NCBI GenBank assembly: GCA_964525565.1
Contig: CAZGHI010000034.1
Span: forward strand, 1 to 25,401
Length of the DNA: 25,401 bases
Direction: 5' to 3'
Origin: OLB6 sp964525565
GTDB lineage: Bacteria > Bacteroidota > Ignavibacteria > Kapaibacteriales > Kapaibacteriaceae
Shown in pieces: positions 16,608 to 25,231 of the stretch; the stretch's first letter is position 1, and the number at the start of each line of letters is the position of its first letter. The position numbers and the translations under genes are program-made. The notes beneath the pieces were generated by a model. That model saw only the letters and a program-made list of their open reading frames with translations. It had not been told where the DNA came from and did not search any database.

Positions 16608-18755
16608 ATGATTGAAGGACTGATTGTTGGCGCGGGCGTGTTGGCACTCATCACCGCTTTCATTTTTCGTCAGCGCGTAATTGCTGTAAAGATTGAAGAC
16701 GGAGCAGCAAGTGCTGATGAAGTTTCCAGATTAAAGGAAATCTCTGATGCAATTGCAGAAGGGGCTATGGCCTTTCTGAGCAGAGAGTACAGAGTAATGA
16801 CATTGTTTCTTGCGTTGTTTGCTGTTTTGATTTGGCTGACGGTAGATCACGGCATGTACACTGCTGCCTCTTTTGTGATTGGGGCAGCAACCTCCATAGC
16901 GAGCGGTTATATCGGTATGCGGATCGCTACGAAGGGCAATGTTCGAACTGCATCGGCCGCTCGGCAGTCCATCACAAAAGCATTTCGAGTAGCCTTCGAG
17001 AGTGGTGCTGTGATGGGCTTTGGACTCACCGGCCTAGCTGTATTAGGCCTCGTTCTTGTGTACTTCGGTATTGACATTCTTCTACCGCTTAGCTCCGAAA
17101 TTACACGTGAAATTCAGATGGAAATCCTTGCCGGCTTTGGACTCGGAGGATCTTCTGTTGCACTGTTTGGGCGTGTAGGGGGGGGCATTTATACAAAGGC
17201 AGCAGACGTAGGGGCCGACCTTGTGGGTAAGGTAGAAGCAGGAATACCCGAAGACGACCCAAGAAATCCAGCCGTTATTGCCGACAACGTTGGTGACAAT
17301 GTTGGCGACATCGCAGGAATGGGCGCCGATCTCTTTGGAAGCGTAGCCGAATCTACGTGTGCAGCCTTGGTCATTGGTGCAGCCGCTTATGCAGCAACAC
17401 CGGAAAGTGCACAGAACATCAATGTGTTGCTCTTTCCGATGCTGGTGAATGCTGTTGGGATTGTAGCAAGCTTAGTGTCGCTCTTCTTTATCAATGTTAA
17501 ACAAGAGAATAAGGTTGAAGGAGCACTGAAGAATGCCCTAATCATATCTACAATCATAATGCTGGCAGCATTGTGGCCCATAACGCAGTGGGCCTTTGGA
17601 AGCACATCATTTCTTATAGGAGCAATCACCGTAACAGCAAACGGTGTCTTTGCTGCCCTTGCCGCAGGTTTGATTGCCGGGTTGCTCATTGGACTCGTAA
17701 CAGAATTCTTTACAAGCCATGCATACAAACCAGTTCGCGAAGTAGCGGATGCATCAAAAACCGGAGCTGCAACCAACATTATCTATGGGCTAGCCCTTGG
17801 ATACAATAGCGCTGTTCTACCAATGTTACTCATTGCAATAAGTGTTGTTGTAGGCTACGTTAGTGCAGGTATGTATGGGATTGCTCTCACGGCAATCGGA
17901 ATGCTGGGAACCATTGCCGTAGGCCTCACGATTGATGCATACGGACCAACATCCGACAATGCCGGTGGTATAGCAGAAATGGCAGAAATGGGAAAAGACA
18001 TCCGTAGTCGCACGGACGCACTCGATGCTGCCGGAAATACCACAGCCGCCATTGGCAAGGGATTTGCAATCGGCTCGGCTGCACTCACTTCACTTGCACT
18101 GACGTCTGCATTCTTAACGCGCGCACAGGGCGTACTTGCACAACGCGGTGAAACACTCGACCTCTCAATAACCGATCCGAATGTGCTGGCAGGACTACTG
18201 GTTGGCGGCGNNNNNNNNNNNNNNNNNNNNNNNNNNNNNNNNNNNNTGAAGAGCGTAGGTAAGGCTGCTTTTGACATGATCGAGGAAGTGCGCCGGCAGT
18301 TTAGAACCATTTCCGGTTTAATGGAAGGAAAGGCCCGTGCTGACTATGCAAAGTGTGTTGATATCAGCACCAAGGCATCAATTCGCGAAATGATCGCCCC
18401 GGGCCTGCTAGTAATTCTTACCCCGCTGTTGGTTGGTTTCCTCTTTGGACCACATATGCTTGCTGGAGTACTCATTGGCGCACTTGTTGTTGGTGTGATG
18501 CTTGCCGTTTCCATGGCAAACAGTGGTGGAGCATGGGATAATGCCAAGAAATACATCGAAACAGGTATTCACGGTGGAAAGGGATCAGACACACATAAGG
18601 CGGCTGTTGTAGGTGACACCGTTGGAGATCCGTTCAAAGACACTTCCGGACCCTCCCTGAATATTCTCATCAAACTCATGGCCATTATCTCGCTCGTCTT
18701 TGCCGGAGCTTTCGCCGCCAACGGGGGGGTAATTTTTCGACTCCTTTCATTCTAA
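16608..18755 (+). CDS. hppA: Membrane-bound K+-dependent proton-pumping pyrophosphatase
   Basis: The enzyme is an integral membrane pump that couples hydrolysis of pyrophosphate to ion export. It has 715 residues with about 16 hydrophobic helices. The substrate signature is DVGADLVGKVEAGIPEDDPR, followed by ADNVGDNVGDIAGMGADLFG; the later AVVGDTVGDPFKDTSGPS is also diagnostic. NTTAAIGKGFAIGS has Ala where K+-independent enzymes have Lys, so the K+-dependent class is likely. In DLFGSVAES the glutamate is at the position used by plant H+-pumps, not one turn earlier as in the Na+ pump of Thermotoga, so proton transport is more likely. The 36-base gap falls in frame and would hold about 12 residues. 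The start has AGGAAG. It is a single-gene unit divergent from tRNA-Val. Confidence 0.95.
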   Translation: MIEGLIVGAGVLALITAFIFRQRVIAVKIEDGAASADEVSRLKEISDAIAEGAMAFLSREYRVMTLFLALFAVLIWLTVDHGMYTAASFVIGAATSIASGYIGMRIATKGNVRTASAARQSITKAFRVAFESGAVMGFGLTGLAVLGLVLVYFGIDILLPLSSEITREIQMEILAGFGLGGSSVALFGRVGGGIYTKAADVGADLVGKVEAGIPEDDPRNPAVIADNVGDNVGDIAGMGADLFGSVAESTCAALVIGAAAYAATPESAQNINVLLFPMLVNAVGIVASLVSLFFINVKQENKVEGALKNALIISTIIMLAALWPITQWAFGSTSFLIGAITVTANGVFAALAAGLIAGLLIGLVTEFFTSHAYKPVREVADASKTGAATNIIYGLALGYNSAVLPMLLIAISVVVGYVSAGMYGIALTAIGMLGTIAVGLTIDAYGPTSDNAGGIAEMAEMGKDIRSRTDALDAAGNTTAAIGKGFAIGSAALTSLALTSAFLTRAQGVLAQRGETLDLSITDPNVLAGLLVGGXXXXXXXXXXXXXKSVGKAAFDMIEEVRRQFRTISGLMEGKARADYAKCVDISTKASIREMIAPGLLVILTPLLVGFLFGPHMLAGVLIGALVVGVMLAVSMANSGGAWDNAKKYIETGIHGGKGSDTHKAAVVGDTVGDPFKDTSGPSLNILIKLMAIISLVFAGAFAANGGVIFRLLSF
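18211..18246. other. Assembly gap of 36 N inside hppA, in frame
   Basis: The frame is kept on both sides. By family alignment the missing segment is a hydrophobic helix portion between VGG and KSVGKAA, of about the right length. Confidence 0.85.
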
Positions 18756-18820
18756 AGTTGGCTGGCAATAGGTCTGCACAATCCCGTCCCTACGGGCGAT
18801 GCCCACGAGCCAGCTTTCTT
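18754..18820 (+). ncRNA. Structured 3' region of hppA, possible small RNA
   Basis: AAAGTTGGCT (18754-18763, overlapping the stop) pairs with AGCCAGCTTT (18808-18817), with one G-T pair. Inside is a second hairpin CCCGT-CCCT-ACGGG (18783-18796). TTTCTT follows. It may be a first terminator of hppA, or the 5' part of a structured RNA that ends at the strong terminator at 18922. No known family is recognised. Confidence 0.3.
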
Positions 18821-18871
18821 CAGATAAGGTATTCGGATAAAGGAAGTTACAAATCACACTCTGAATCCAAA

Positions 18872-18922
18872 CCAGTTATCGAACTGGCAGCCAGAAATTT
18901 GTTTTTCTGGCTGCTTTTTTTT
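18872..18922 (+). terminator. Tandem hairpins with strong rho-independent terminator
   Basis: CCAGTT-ATCG-AACTGG (18872-18887) stacks directly on GCAGCCAGAAA / TTTCTGGCTGC (18887-18897 with 18904-18914), followed by eight T (18915-18922). The second is a textbook terminator for hppA transcription and insulates the downstream surface-protein gene. Confidence 0.9.
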
Positions 18923-18931
18923 GCAGGATTG

Positions 18932-18959
18932 GTAACTATTGATGGACCAAAATGTTATT
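18932..18959 (+). promoter_or_regulatory. Candidate ECF-type promoter, GTAAC-N17-GTTATT
   Basis: GTAAC is at 18932-18936 and GTTATT at 18954-18959, with the same 17-bp spacer as upstream of the sigma gene. It sits just past the hppA terminator, where a promoter for the 19068 gene is needed, giving a leader of about 100 bases. Confidence 0.35.
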
Positions 18960-19067
18960 TTGTGGCTGGGGTGTAGCCGTCTCCATGGGCAAAACACCCA
19001 AATGGAAGCGGGGAATAGTTTACCAAGCCATAATTTCATTTATTCACAATTAAGAAAGGTGGCGATC

Positions 19068-21749
19068 ATGAAGTCATTCGTGACTGGCTTGACGGCGATC
19101 GCGCTGCTCACTCTCGCCTCTGTACAAGCAAATGCCCAAGCGGCATCGTGCTCGTACTATTGGGGCGATGTCTATTCGTATTACCCATATAGCGGGCAGT
19201 CCTTCCAGGCTGGACAGAACGCTACCGGGTATTGCTATATCTATGTTTGGGTGGAGGGATGGCCGGAGGATGCTACGTGGCAGGCCTGGCTATCAACGAA
19301 TAATAGGAGCACGTGGAGTTATATGCAGGACATCAGCATATACTATTACGATTACTACTACTATTATGGGTATAGCTACGGATACTTCTACGGAACCATT
19401 AGAATTCCTTCAACAGCATCTCCTAGTTCGCAGTGTTACGTACGCTACCTCGAAGCACCTGCAGGAAAAGGAAATTGTGCATGGACGTACACGTATACTG
19501 ACGCTGGCCCATTCACCATTACACGGCCATGTGTTCCACCGACAATCTCGCAGCAACCGGTTAGCCGTGTGGTTTGTTTAGGAGCATCAACAAACTTTAC
19601 TGCCGTTGCATCTTCCGATCCAGGTTGGATTACGTATGAATGGTATAAAAACAACACGCTATTTGCTACCACATCTACACCAACACTAAACTTTGCTTCA
19701 GTTACAGCTAACGATGCAGGGTCCTATTTCTTAAGGGTGAAAGATGCATGTGGTACGCAAACAAACTCTAACACCGTTACGCTGACCGTTAACATGCCTA
19801 CGGCCATTGTTACTCATCCAGTAGGTAAGACTGTTTGCCAGGGCGATGCATACTCTATGTCCGTCTCTGCAACTGGCACGAACCTTACCTATCAATGGCG
19901 TAAGAATGGCATCAATATCCCGGGAGCGACAACAAGCACATTCGGATTTACCAGTGCTGTACCGAATGATGCGGGAGTGTACACCGTAGTAGTATCGGGA
20001 GCATGTGGTGCACCAATAGTAAGCAATAATGCAGTAATCGATGTGCCACCGAAGCCAGAATTTCTCGCTCCGCTGAAAGGTGGTACATATTGCCCCGGAG
20101 TTCCAGTGGTATTACAGGCACAAGTAAGTGGCTCTCCGCTTGTTTATCAGTGGTACAAGGGTGATGTACCTATTCCGGGCGCAAACTCTGCGACCTACAC
20201 CATTTCAGCCATGGCTCCTTCATACGACGGATTCTACTGGTTACACGTACGCGTCCCCGGAGCGGAAGCAACAGGATGCCCTGCCGAGGCTTCCTCTGGA
20301 AGAGTGTTTGTATCGACATATGGGGTCCCACACATTGTAGAATCGCCGGAAAGTCAGGATGTATGCAATGGTGGCACTGTTACCTTGAATGCGACGGTTT
20401 CGGGTGCAGATGTCAACTATCAGTGGTTTAAGGATGGAACACCAATTCCAAATTCAAACAACTATGCTCTCGAACTCAAGAATGTTACACCTGCATCGGC
20501 TGGCAAATACTATGTGCAAGCAACGGGCATGTGTAATGCTTCTGCTTCGTCAGAAGAAGCTACTGTAGCTGTTTATTCAGCACCGGAGATCACACAACAA
20601 CCTGCAGATCAAAGTATCATGGCTGGTCAGACGCTCACACTTAGCATCGAGGCCATAGGTGCGCAGGAGGTAACGTGGCTGCACAACGAGCAAGTTGTAT
20701 CTACGGGTACGTCAACAACACTCACTATTCCTAATGCAACACCTGCGCACTCCGGATTCTATCGTGCACTTGTTAAGAATGTGTGTTCAGGGGAAGCCTC
20801 TACTCTTGCTAAGGTTCTTGTAGTAGATCCGTCGTCATTGGTGCCAACGATAGCAATTACGCAACCATCTATCAATGCAGGAAACGTTCCTTTCGGATAC
20901 TCGAAAGAAACTGTTCATAATGCACTTGTTGCCAACGTTGGGAATGTGCCAATTACAATTACGGGCTTTTCCTTTACGGGTCCGGATGCCGGCGATTTCG
21001 TAGTAACGTCTCCAGTATCCAATACACTGGCCAAGGGTGAGTCCATGAATGTAACCATTCGCTTTACTCCTAGCCGTGTTGGAACCTCACAGGCCACCTT
21101 CAATGTGGCTTCGGACGCAACGGCGGGAACAAACAGCGCAAGTATCAGCGGACAAGGTGTTGTTCTGTACAATACCGATCAGAATCTGGAATTCGGAATT
21201 ACCGATAAGAAGGAATCCCGCATTAAGTGTTTTAATGTTAATAACACTTCTTCCAGCAGTATCACTATTGACGCAATCAATGTAACCGGTGTTAACCAAT
21301 CTGAATTCCGCGTTACCACCAGCTTGCCACTTGTGATTGATGCAGGATCTACAAAAGAAATCTGTGTAGAATTCACGCCTCAAGAAATTGGCAATCGCAC
21401 TGCAGTTCTTGCACTAATGTCAAGCACAGGCGGAAATTCGAATGTCAATGCAAGCGGTACCTGTGAGATTGCCTCAGGAGTTACCCAAGATGCTCTATCC
21501 GCTGGCATGAACGTGTTCCCCAACCCGGCATCAAGTCTTGTTACCATCAACACTGGTGACGTTGTTGCAAGCCAAGTGGTAATCGTTAACTCGCAAGGCT
21601 CTGTTGTTGCAACAATGCATCCTACTGAGCGTGAGTTCACATGGAACTGTGCCGATGCACAGGGTCGCCCGGTTGCCTCTGGTGTGTACAACATCATTGT
21701 TACGAATGAAGCCGGATCGTATCACATGAAACTGCAAGTAAGCAGATAA
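19068..21749 (+). CDS. T9SS surface protein: Tyr-rich N-domain, five Ig-like, two ASH-like domains (paralogue 1)
   Basis: The protein has 893 residues. I chose ATG 19068 because MKSFVTGLTAIALLTLASVQANAQA is a signal peptide and AAAGGTGG lies 5 bases upstream; the longer frame opens with TTG at 18939. Residues about 25-155 form a Cys-bounded, Tyr-rich domain: residues 92-109 hold 12 tyrosines in 18. Five Ig-like domains of about 85 residues follow (156-600), each with a Cys, a YQW/YEW core and a Y-x-V late strand. Two ASH/choice-of-anchor-D-like domains follow (600-800; VANVGNVPITITGFSFTGPD). The T9SS tail begins MNVFPNPASSLVTI and ends LQVSR. It is probably a surface adhesin or matrix protein. 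Domain order matches the next gene, so it is one of a tandem pair. No enzymatic motif is seen. Confidence 0.9.
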   Translation: MKSFVTGLTAIALLTLASVQANAQAASCSYYWGDVYSYYPYSGQSFQAGQNATGYCYIYVWVEGWPEDATWQAWLSTNNRSTWSYMQDISIYYYDYYYYYGYSYGYFYGTIRIPSTASPSSQCYVRYLEAPAGKGNCAWTYTYTDAGPFTITRPCVPPTISQQPVSRVVCLGASTNFTAVASSDPGWITYEWYKNNTLFATTSTPTLNFASVTANDAGSYFLRVKDACGTQTNSNTVTLTVNMPTAIVTHPVGKTVCQGDAYSMSVSATGTNLTYQWRKNGINIPGATTSTFGFTSAVPNDAGVYTVVVSGACGAPIVSNNAVIDVPPKPEFLAPLKGGTYCPGVPVVLQAQVSGSPLVYQWYKGDVPIPGANSATYTISAMAPSYDGFYWLHVRVPGAEATGCPAEASSGRVFVSTYGVPHIVESPESQDVCNGGTVTLNATVSGADVNYQWFKDGTPIPNSNNYALELKNVTPASAGKYYVQATGMCNASASSEEATVAVYSAPEITQQPADQSIMAGQTLTLSIEAIGAQEVTWLHNEQVVSTGTSTTLTIPNATPAHSGFYRALVKNVCSGEASTLAKVLVVDPSSLVPTIAITQPSINAGNVPFGYSKETVHNALVANVGNVPITITGFSFTGPDAGDFVVTSPVSNTLAKGESMNVTIRFTPSRVGTSQATFNVASDATAGTNSASISGQGVVLYNTDQNLEFGITDKKESRIKCFNVNNTSSSSITIDAINVTGVNQSEFRVTTSLPLVIDAGSTKEICVEFTPQEIGNRTAVLALMSSTGGNSNVNASGTCEIASGVTQDALSAGMNVFPNPASSLVTINTGDVVASQVVIVNSQGSVVATMHPTEREFTWNCADAQGRPVASGVYNIIVTNEAGSYHMKLQVSR

Positions 21750-21776
21750 GCAGTAGTAAACCATCTGCGGTTTCGC

Positions 21777-21810
21777 AAGGGCCGACTCTCCGTAAGAGTC
21801 GGCCCTTTGT
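21777..21810 (+). terminator. Rho-independent terminator of paralogue 1
   Basis: AAGGGCCGACTCT (21777-21789) pairs perfectly with AGAGTCGGCCCTT (21795-21807) around CCGTA. The T tract is short (TTTGTG), but the 13-bp GC-rich stem is strong. Confidence 0.85.
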
Positions 21811-22187
21811 GTATATGTGAACGAATGATAACGTTGTCTGCCCCGAGAAAGCAAGGTTAACGAGCAGCATACATGCCGGAAAGGAACTAGCATCTATTCC
21901 GACTAGTCTTTATTAATCTCTCATTGTTTCGCACAGATGCATGAAACCGACGCCACATTCCGCCTGCAAGTATTCGCGATTCCTTTGCTCACCGGATTCT
22001 TACTGATAATGAACGAATGTGTAGCATCTCTTTATACAATAAATAGCCGTAGTCCATATTTCTAATTATTTATCATTTGTTGCAATTATTTGTTGACAGA
22101 ATTACAGGTTGCTCAAGCAACTTCCTGTAACAACAAACCCTTAACAAGACGATTTTTTGTCGTGTCAAAGCTTCACGTACTGACAGT

Positions 22188-22215
22188 GTAACCTTGATTG
22201 TTTTTTGGTGTTTTT
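22188..22215 (+). promoter_or_regulatory. Candidate ECF-type promoter, GTAAC-N17-GTTTTT
   Basis: GTAAC is at 22188-22192 and GTTTTT at 22210-22215, spacer 17 bp. The second half is the start of a T9 run, so its match is less informative than in the other copies. The predicted leader is about 113 bases, close to that of paralogue 1. Confidence 0.3.
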
Positions 22216-22232
22216 TTTTAATGTAAAACAAG

Positions 22233-22241
22233 CCCCCCCCC
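22233..22241 (+). repeat. C9 homopolymer in the leader of paralogue 2
   Basis: Nine C, 14 bases after a T9 run, lie between the predicted promoter and the start codon. Length changes would alter the leader, not the reading frame. Confidence 0.9.
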
Positions 22242-22275
22242 AAGACGACGTTTGTTCTAAGCAGTCGGTTGTTTG

Positions 22276-22291
22276 AGTGTGAATATGGGTA
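22276..22291 (+). repeat. 16-bp direct repeat, copy 1 (leader)
   Basis: AGTGTGAATATGGGTA is identical to 22406-22421, 130 bp downstream inside the coding sequence just after the signal peptide. Copy 1 encodes nothing in the chosen frame. Confidence 0.9.
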
Positions 22292-22335
22292 AGGGGCTTT
22301 GTTACAGAATCAAGCTACACTTCACCGGAGTGAAA

Positions 22336-25032
22336 ATGAAGACTGCAACATTGATATTTGCAGCCGTGTGCTGCTTTTTCGTTTCTGCACCTGCCTTGTT
22401 ATCGCAGTGTGAATATGGGTATGGCCAAATTTACATGTCGTATTGGACGGCCAACGGCAACTACAGACCGGCCGAGATTCAACCTGGCGATCGTATATAT
22501 CTTGAAGCATACATCTGGCTGAACGTCGCCGATTTCCCTTGGAACTCTAACTTTCCGGTTGAGATATCAACAGATGCCGGCTCAACCTGGAACGTTGTTT
22601 CGTATGTCACATACCTGTATGGTCCATACGGTGATGGATATTCATACAATTACGGGTATCTCATTGCCGAGTTTGACGTACCATCTTCACTTGGTAGTGG
22701 CAAAGAGTGTTATATACGAGTCACGGAAGAAGCGACGTCTGAAAAGGAGTGTATCTACACTAGCTCATACGATTGGTATGCCGACGGACCATTTTCAATT
22801 CTTCGTGGATGTGTCACTCCAACCGTTTTTACTCAACCAACAAACGTAGTTGCATGTGAAGGAACGTCTGTTACCATTCCAATTGATGCTTCGATAGATC
22901 CTGGCTATCTACACTATGAATGGTACCGTAATAATGCACAGTTTACAGTAACAACGTCGCCAAGTCTCAATATTCCTAATCTTTCCGCAGACAGTCACGA
23001 AGGAACATGGAATGTGAAAATTGTGGATGTATGTGGTGCATCGGCAACTACACAAAGCTTTAACGTTACCGTAAACAAGGTGACAGCGATTACCCAGCAA
23101 CCAGTATCAAGTACAGTCTGTGCTACGTCTGAGCACACATTAAACGTGGAAGGAGATGGAACCGACCTAAGATTTCAATGGTTTCATAACGGTGCTCCGA
23201 TTCCAAATGCAACAAACCCGTCGTACAAGATTGTGAGTGCCTCGCACTTGTCGGCAGGAACCTATTACGTTGTTGTAAGCGGGACCTGTGGGGTGCCAGT
23301 AACCAGTGCTGTTGTCACGGTCACAGTACCACCCGTTCCCACGTTCACAGCGCAACCTCAGTCCGGTACATACTGTAGCGGATCAACTGTTACGCTTTCA
23401 ACGCAACTGCCTCCCGGTAACTATGAGTTCCAGTGGTACAAAAACGATACAATGATCGCAGATGCACAGCAGAGCACATTTGTTATTCCGGCAATAGCAC
23501 CGACAGACAATGGATTCTATTGGGTTGAAGCACGTTTCGCTGGTACGGAGACAGATGGTTGTCCCTCTACTGTCCGATCGCAGCGTGCATTCATTTCTAC
23601 GTATGGAGTGCCGGCAATTGTACAACAACCCCAGTCGCTTGATGTATGCGAGGGCAAATCAGCCACGCTCTTTGTTACTGCCGAAGGCGCAGATCTTGCT
23701 TATCAGTGGATTCACAACGGAACACCTATTCCAGGTGCTACAAACAACGTACTAACAATCCCATCAGTTAATCTCAATCATTCAGGCCAGTATCAAGTTG
23801 TAATTGAAGGAATGTGTGGCTTTACTTCGAATAGCCTTGTTGCCAAACTCGATGTATGGAAGCCCCCTACCATTGTTGTTCAGCCATTAGATAAGGTGGT
23901 GGACGTCGGCGATGCAGTTCACCTTACCGTTGAGGCAAACGATGCGCAAGACATTGAATGGTATCATAACGAAAGCCTGCTTGTAAATGAAGTAACGAAC
24001 ACATTGATTCTCGAAAATGCTCAACTGTCTGAGGCCGGATACTATCGAGCCGTTGTTCGCAACACATGTGGTTCGGTAACGTCGAGAACGGCACATGTTG
24101 TTGTTGTTGATCCCGCATCACAGTTACCTACCATTTCGCTGTCAACGAAAGAGCTGAACTGTGCGGATGTGCCCGTTGGACACGGCGTGGAGCGTACCTT
24201 TTCGGCTTTTGTGAAGAATGCCGGCAATGTTCCTGTTACAATCATTGGTCTCACCGTTAGCGGACCTGATGCCGCAATGTTTGAAGTAACATCGCCGGTA
24301 AACAACATCATTGAAAAAGGTGAATCACTAACTGTAACCATCCGCTTCACCCCATCTGTTCCAGGACCTGCCATAGCAACGCTAACGGTTCAGTCCAATG
24401 CTCAGAACAGTGATAATACTGCCACACTTCTTGGAAACGGAGTTGTTCTTTATGCTGTGGATGAGAGCATTGACTTTGGGATCGTGGATAAGGGTGAAAA
24501 ACGCATCCAGTGCTTTACAGTAAACAACACATCTGCAACAGACATCACCATATCAGACATACAAACAAGCGGACTACATCCTACTGAGTTCGTTGTAACA
24601 AGTGCAATTCCTTTCGTTGTCGCTGCTGGTGAAACACAAGAAGTTTGTGTTGAATTTGCACCGCAAGATCTTGGCCTTCGAAATGCATTGATGACATTAA
24701 TCTCTCCTGTAGGTGGCAATACATCCGTATCTCTTTCCGGAACATGTGCAATTGCCGCAACCGTACCCGGCGATGGTTTCCTTGCCGGAATGAACGTTTA
24801 TCCAAACCCCACTTCCGGTAGTGCAACGATTCATACAGGCAATCACTCTGTTGCCATGATTCAAGTTGTGGATGTACAAGGGAATGTTGTTAGAACAATA
24901 CATGCAGAACGAAACCCAGAACCGTCACAATCGTACATGATCAGCACCGAATTGCTCCCGTCGGGTTTGTACACAATCTTGGTCACGAACATGGAAGGTG
25001 TTTACTACATGAATCTTCATGTGATACGGTAG
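22336..25032 (+). CDS. T9SS surface protein: Tyr-rich N-domain, five Ig-like, two ASH-like domains (paralogue 2)
   Basis: The protein has 898 residues. ATG 22336 is chosen because MKTATLIFAAVCCFFVSAPA is a signal peptide and GGAG precedes it; the open frame extends upstream to TTG 22273. The domain plan is the same as in the gene before it: Cys/Tyr-rich N-domain (about 24-155, with YLYGPYGDGYSYNYGY), five Ig-like domains (about 156-605), two ASH-like domains (VKNAGNVPVTIIGLTVSGPD and its partner), and a T9SS tail (MNVYPNPTSGSATI, then LPSGLYTILV and a final HVIR). The N-domain Tyr run is milder than in paralogue 1, so this part has diverged most. It was probably made by tandem duplication. 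It is followed by a strong terminator and lies on the cell surface by inference. Confidence 0.9.
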   Translation: MKTATLIFAAVCCFFVSAPALLSQCEYGYGQIYMSYWTANGNYRPAEIQPGDRIYLEAYIWLNVADFPWNSNFPVEISTDAGSTWNVVSYVTYLYGPYGDGYSYNYGYLIAEFDVPSSLGSGKECYIRVTEEATSEKECIYTSSYDWYADGPFSILRGCVTPTVFTQPTNVVACEGTSVTIPIDASIDPGYLHYEWYRNNAQFTVTTSPSLNIPNLSADSHEGTWNVKIVDVCGASATTQSFNVTVNKVTAITQQPVSSTVCATSEHTLNVEGDGTDLRFQWFHNGAPIPNATNPSYKIVSASHLSAGTYYVVVSGTCGVPVTSAVVTVTVPPVPTFTAQPQSGTYCSGSTVTLSTQLPPGNYEFQWYKNDTMIADAQQSTFVIPAIAPTDNGFYWVEARFAGTETDGCPSTVRSQRAFISTYGVPAIVQQPQSLDVCEGKSATLFVTAEGADLAYQWIHNGTPIPGATNNVLTIPSVNLNHSGQYQVVIEGMCGFTSNSLVAKLDVWKPPTIVVQPLDKVVDVGDAVHLTVEANDAQDIEWYHNESLLVNEVTNTLILENAQLSEAGYYRAVVRNTCGSVTSRTAHVVVVDPASQLPTISLSTKELNCADVPVGHGVERTFSAFVKNAGNVPVTIIGLTVSGPDAAMFEVTSPVNNIIEKGESLTVTIRFTPSVPGPAIATLTVQSNAQNSDNTATLLGNGVVLYAVDESIDFGIVDKGEKRIQCFTVNNTSATDITISDIQTSGLHPTEFVVTSAIPFVVAAGETQEVCVEFAPQDLGLRNALMTLISPVGGNTSVSLSGTCAIAATVPGDGFLAGMNVYPNPTSGSATIHTGNHSVAMIQVVDVQGNVVRTIHAERNPEPSQSYMISTELLPSGLYTILVTNMEGVYYMNLHVIR
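22406..22421 (+). repeat. 16-bp direct repeat, copy 2 (coding)
   Basis: This copy encodes the residues just after the signal peptide of paralogue 2 (within CEYGYG). It is identical to 22276-22291. Confidence 0.9.
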
Positions 25033-25055
25033 AAATATCAGCAACACTGACCATG

Positions 25056-25090
25056 TGGGGTCTGCAAAAGCTGCAGACCCCATTTTTTTT
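25056..25090 (+). terminator. Rho-independent terminator of paralogue 2
   Basis: TGGGGTCTGCA (25056-25066) and TGCAGACCCCA (25072-25082) form an 11-bp stem with loop AAAGC, followed by eight T (25083-25090). Confidence 0.95.
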
Positions 25091-25109
25091 ATAGAAATGC
25101 AAAATCCCG

Positions 25110-25117
25110 TAAGTTTG
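25110..25117 (+). promoter_or_regulatory. TAnnTTTG promoter element of tRNA-Lys
   Basis: TAAGTTTG ends 3 bases before the tRNA 5' end. The -33 position falls in the T tract of the preceding terminator (TTTT), a partial match to TTTG. It matches the tRNA-Val promoter. Confidence 0.55.
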
Positions 25118-25120
25118 CCC

Positions 25121-25194
25121 GCTTCCTTAGCTCAGTTGGTTAGAGCAACTGACTCTTAATCAGTGGGTCCGGGGTTCGAATCCCCGAGGGAGCA
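25121..25194 (+). tRNA. tRNA-Lys (anticodon CTT)
   Basis: The acceptor GCTTCCT pairs with AGGGAGC (one T-G pair), and the discriminator is A. The D arm is TAGCTCAGTTGGTTAGAGC. The anticodon arm ACTGA-CTCTTAA-TCAGT gives CTT, which decodes AAG (Lys). The T arm is CCGGGGTTCGAATCCCCG. CCA is not encoded (CAT follows). Confidence 0.95.
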
Positions 25195-25198
25195 CATG

Positions 25199-25231
25199 GG
25201 CTTCTCAACAATGTTGGGAAGCCTTTTGCTT
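25199..25231 (+). terminator. Rho-independent terminator of tRNA-Lys
   Basis: GGCTTCTCAAC (25199-25209) and GTTGGGAAGCC (25213-25223) form an 11-bp stem with one G-T pair, followed by TTTTGCTTT. Confidence 0.9.

Larger units (their letters stand above)
21811..22335 (+). other. Long AT-rich intergenic and leader region before paralogue 2
   Basis: There is no gene in these 525 bases. They contain an AT-rich stretch (22020-22100), a hairpin at 22102-22130 (TTACAGG-TTGC-TCAA-GCAA-cttCCTGTAA), the candidate ECF promoter at 22188-22215, a T9 run (22211-22219), a C9 run (22233-22241), and the first copy of a 16-bp direct repeat (22276-22291). GGAG precedes ATG 22336 by 8 bases. Confidence 0.7.

Noticed and set aside
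17178..17185. G8 run in hppA as a phase-variation tract
   Set aside because: It encodes a conserved Gly-rich segment of a housekeeping pump; switching this gene off is implausible.
17387..18310. Minus-strand frames inside hppA
   Set aside because: They are antisense shadows of a strongly conserved pyrophosphatase, one of them running through the N gap.
22092..22097. TTGACA as a sigma-70 -35 element
   Set aside because: No -10-like hexamer follows at 16-18 bases; a hairpin occupies that place.
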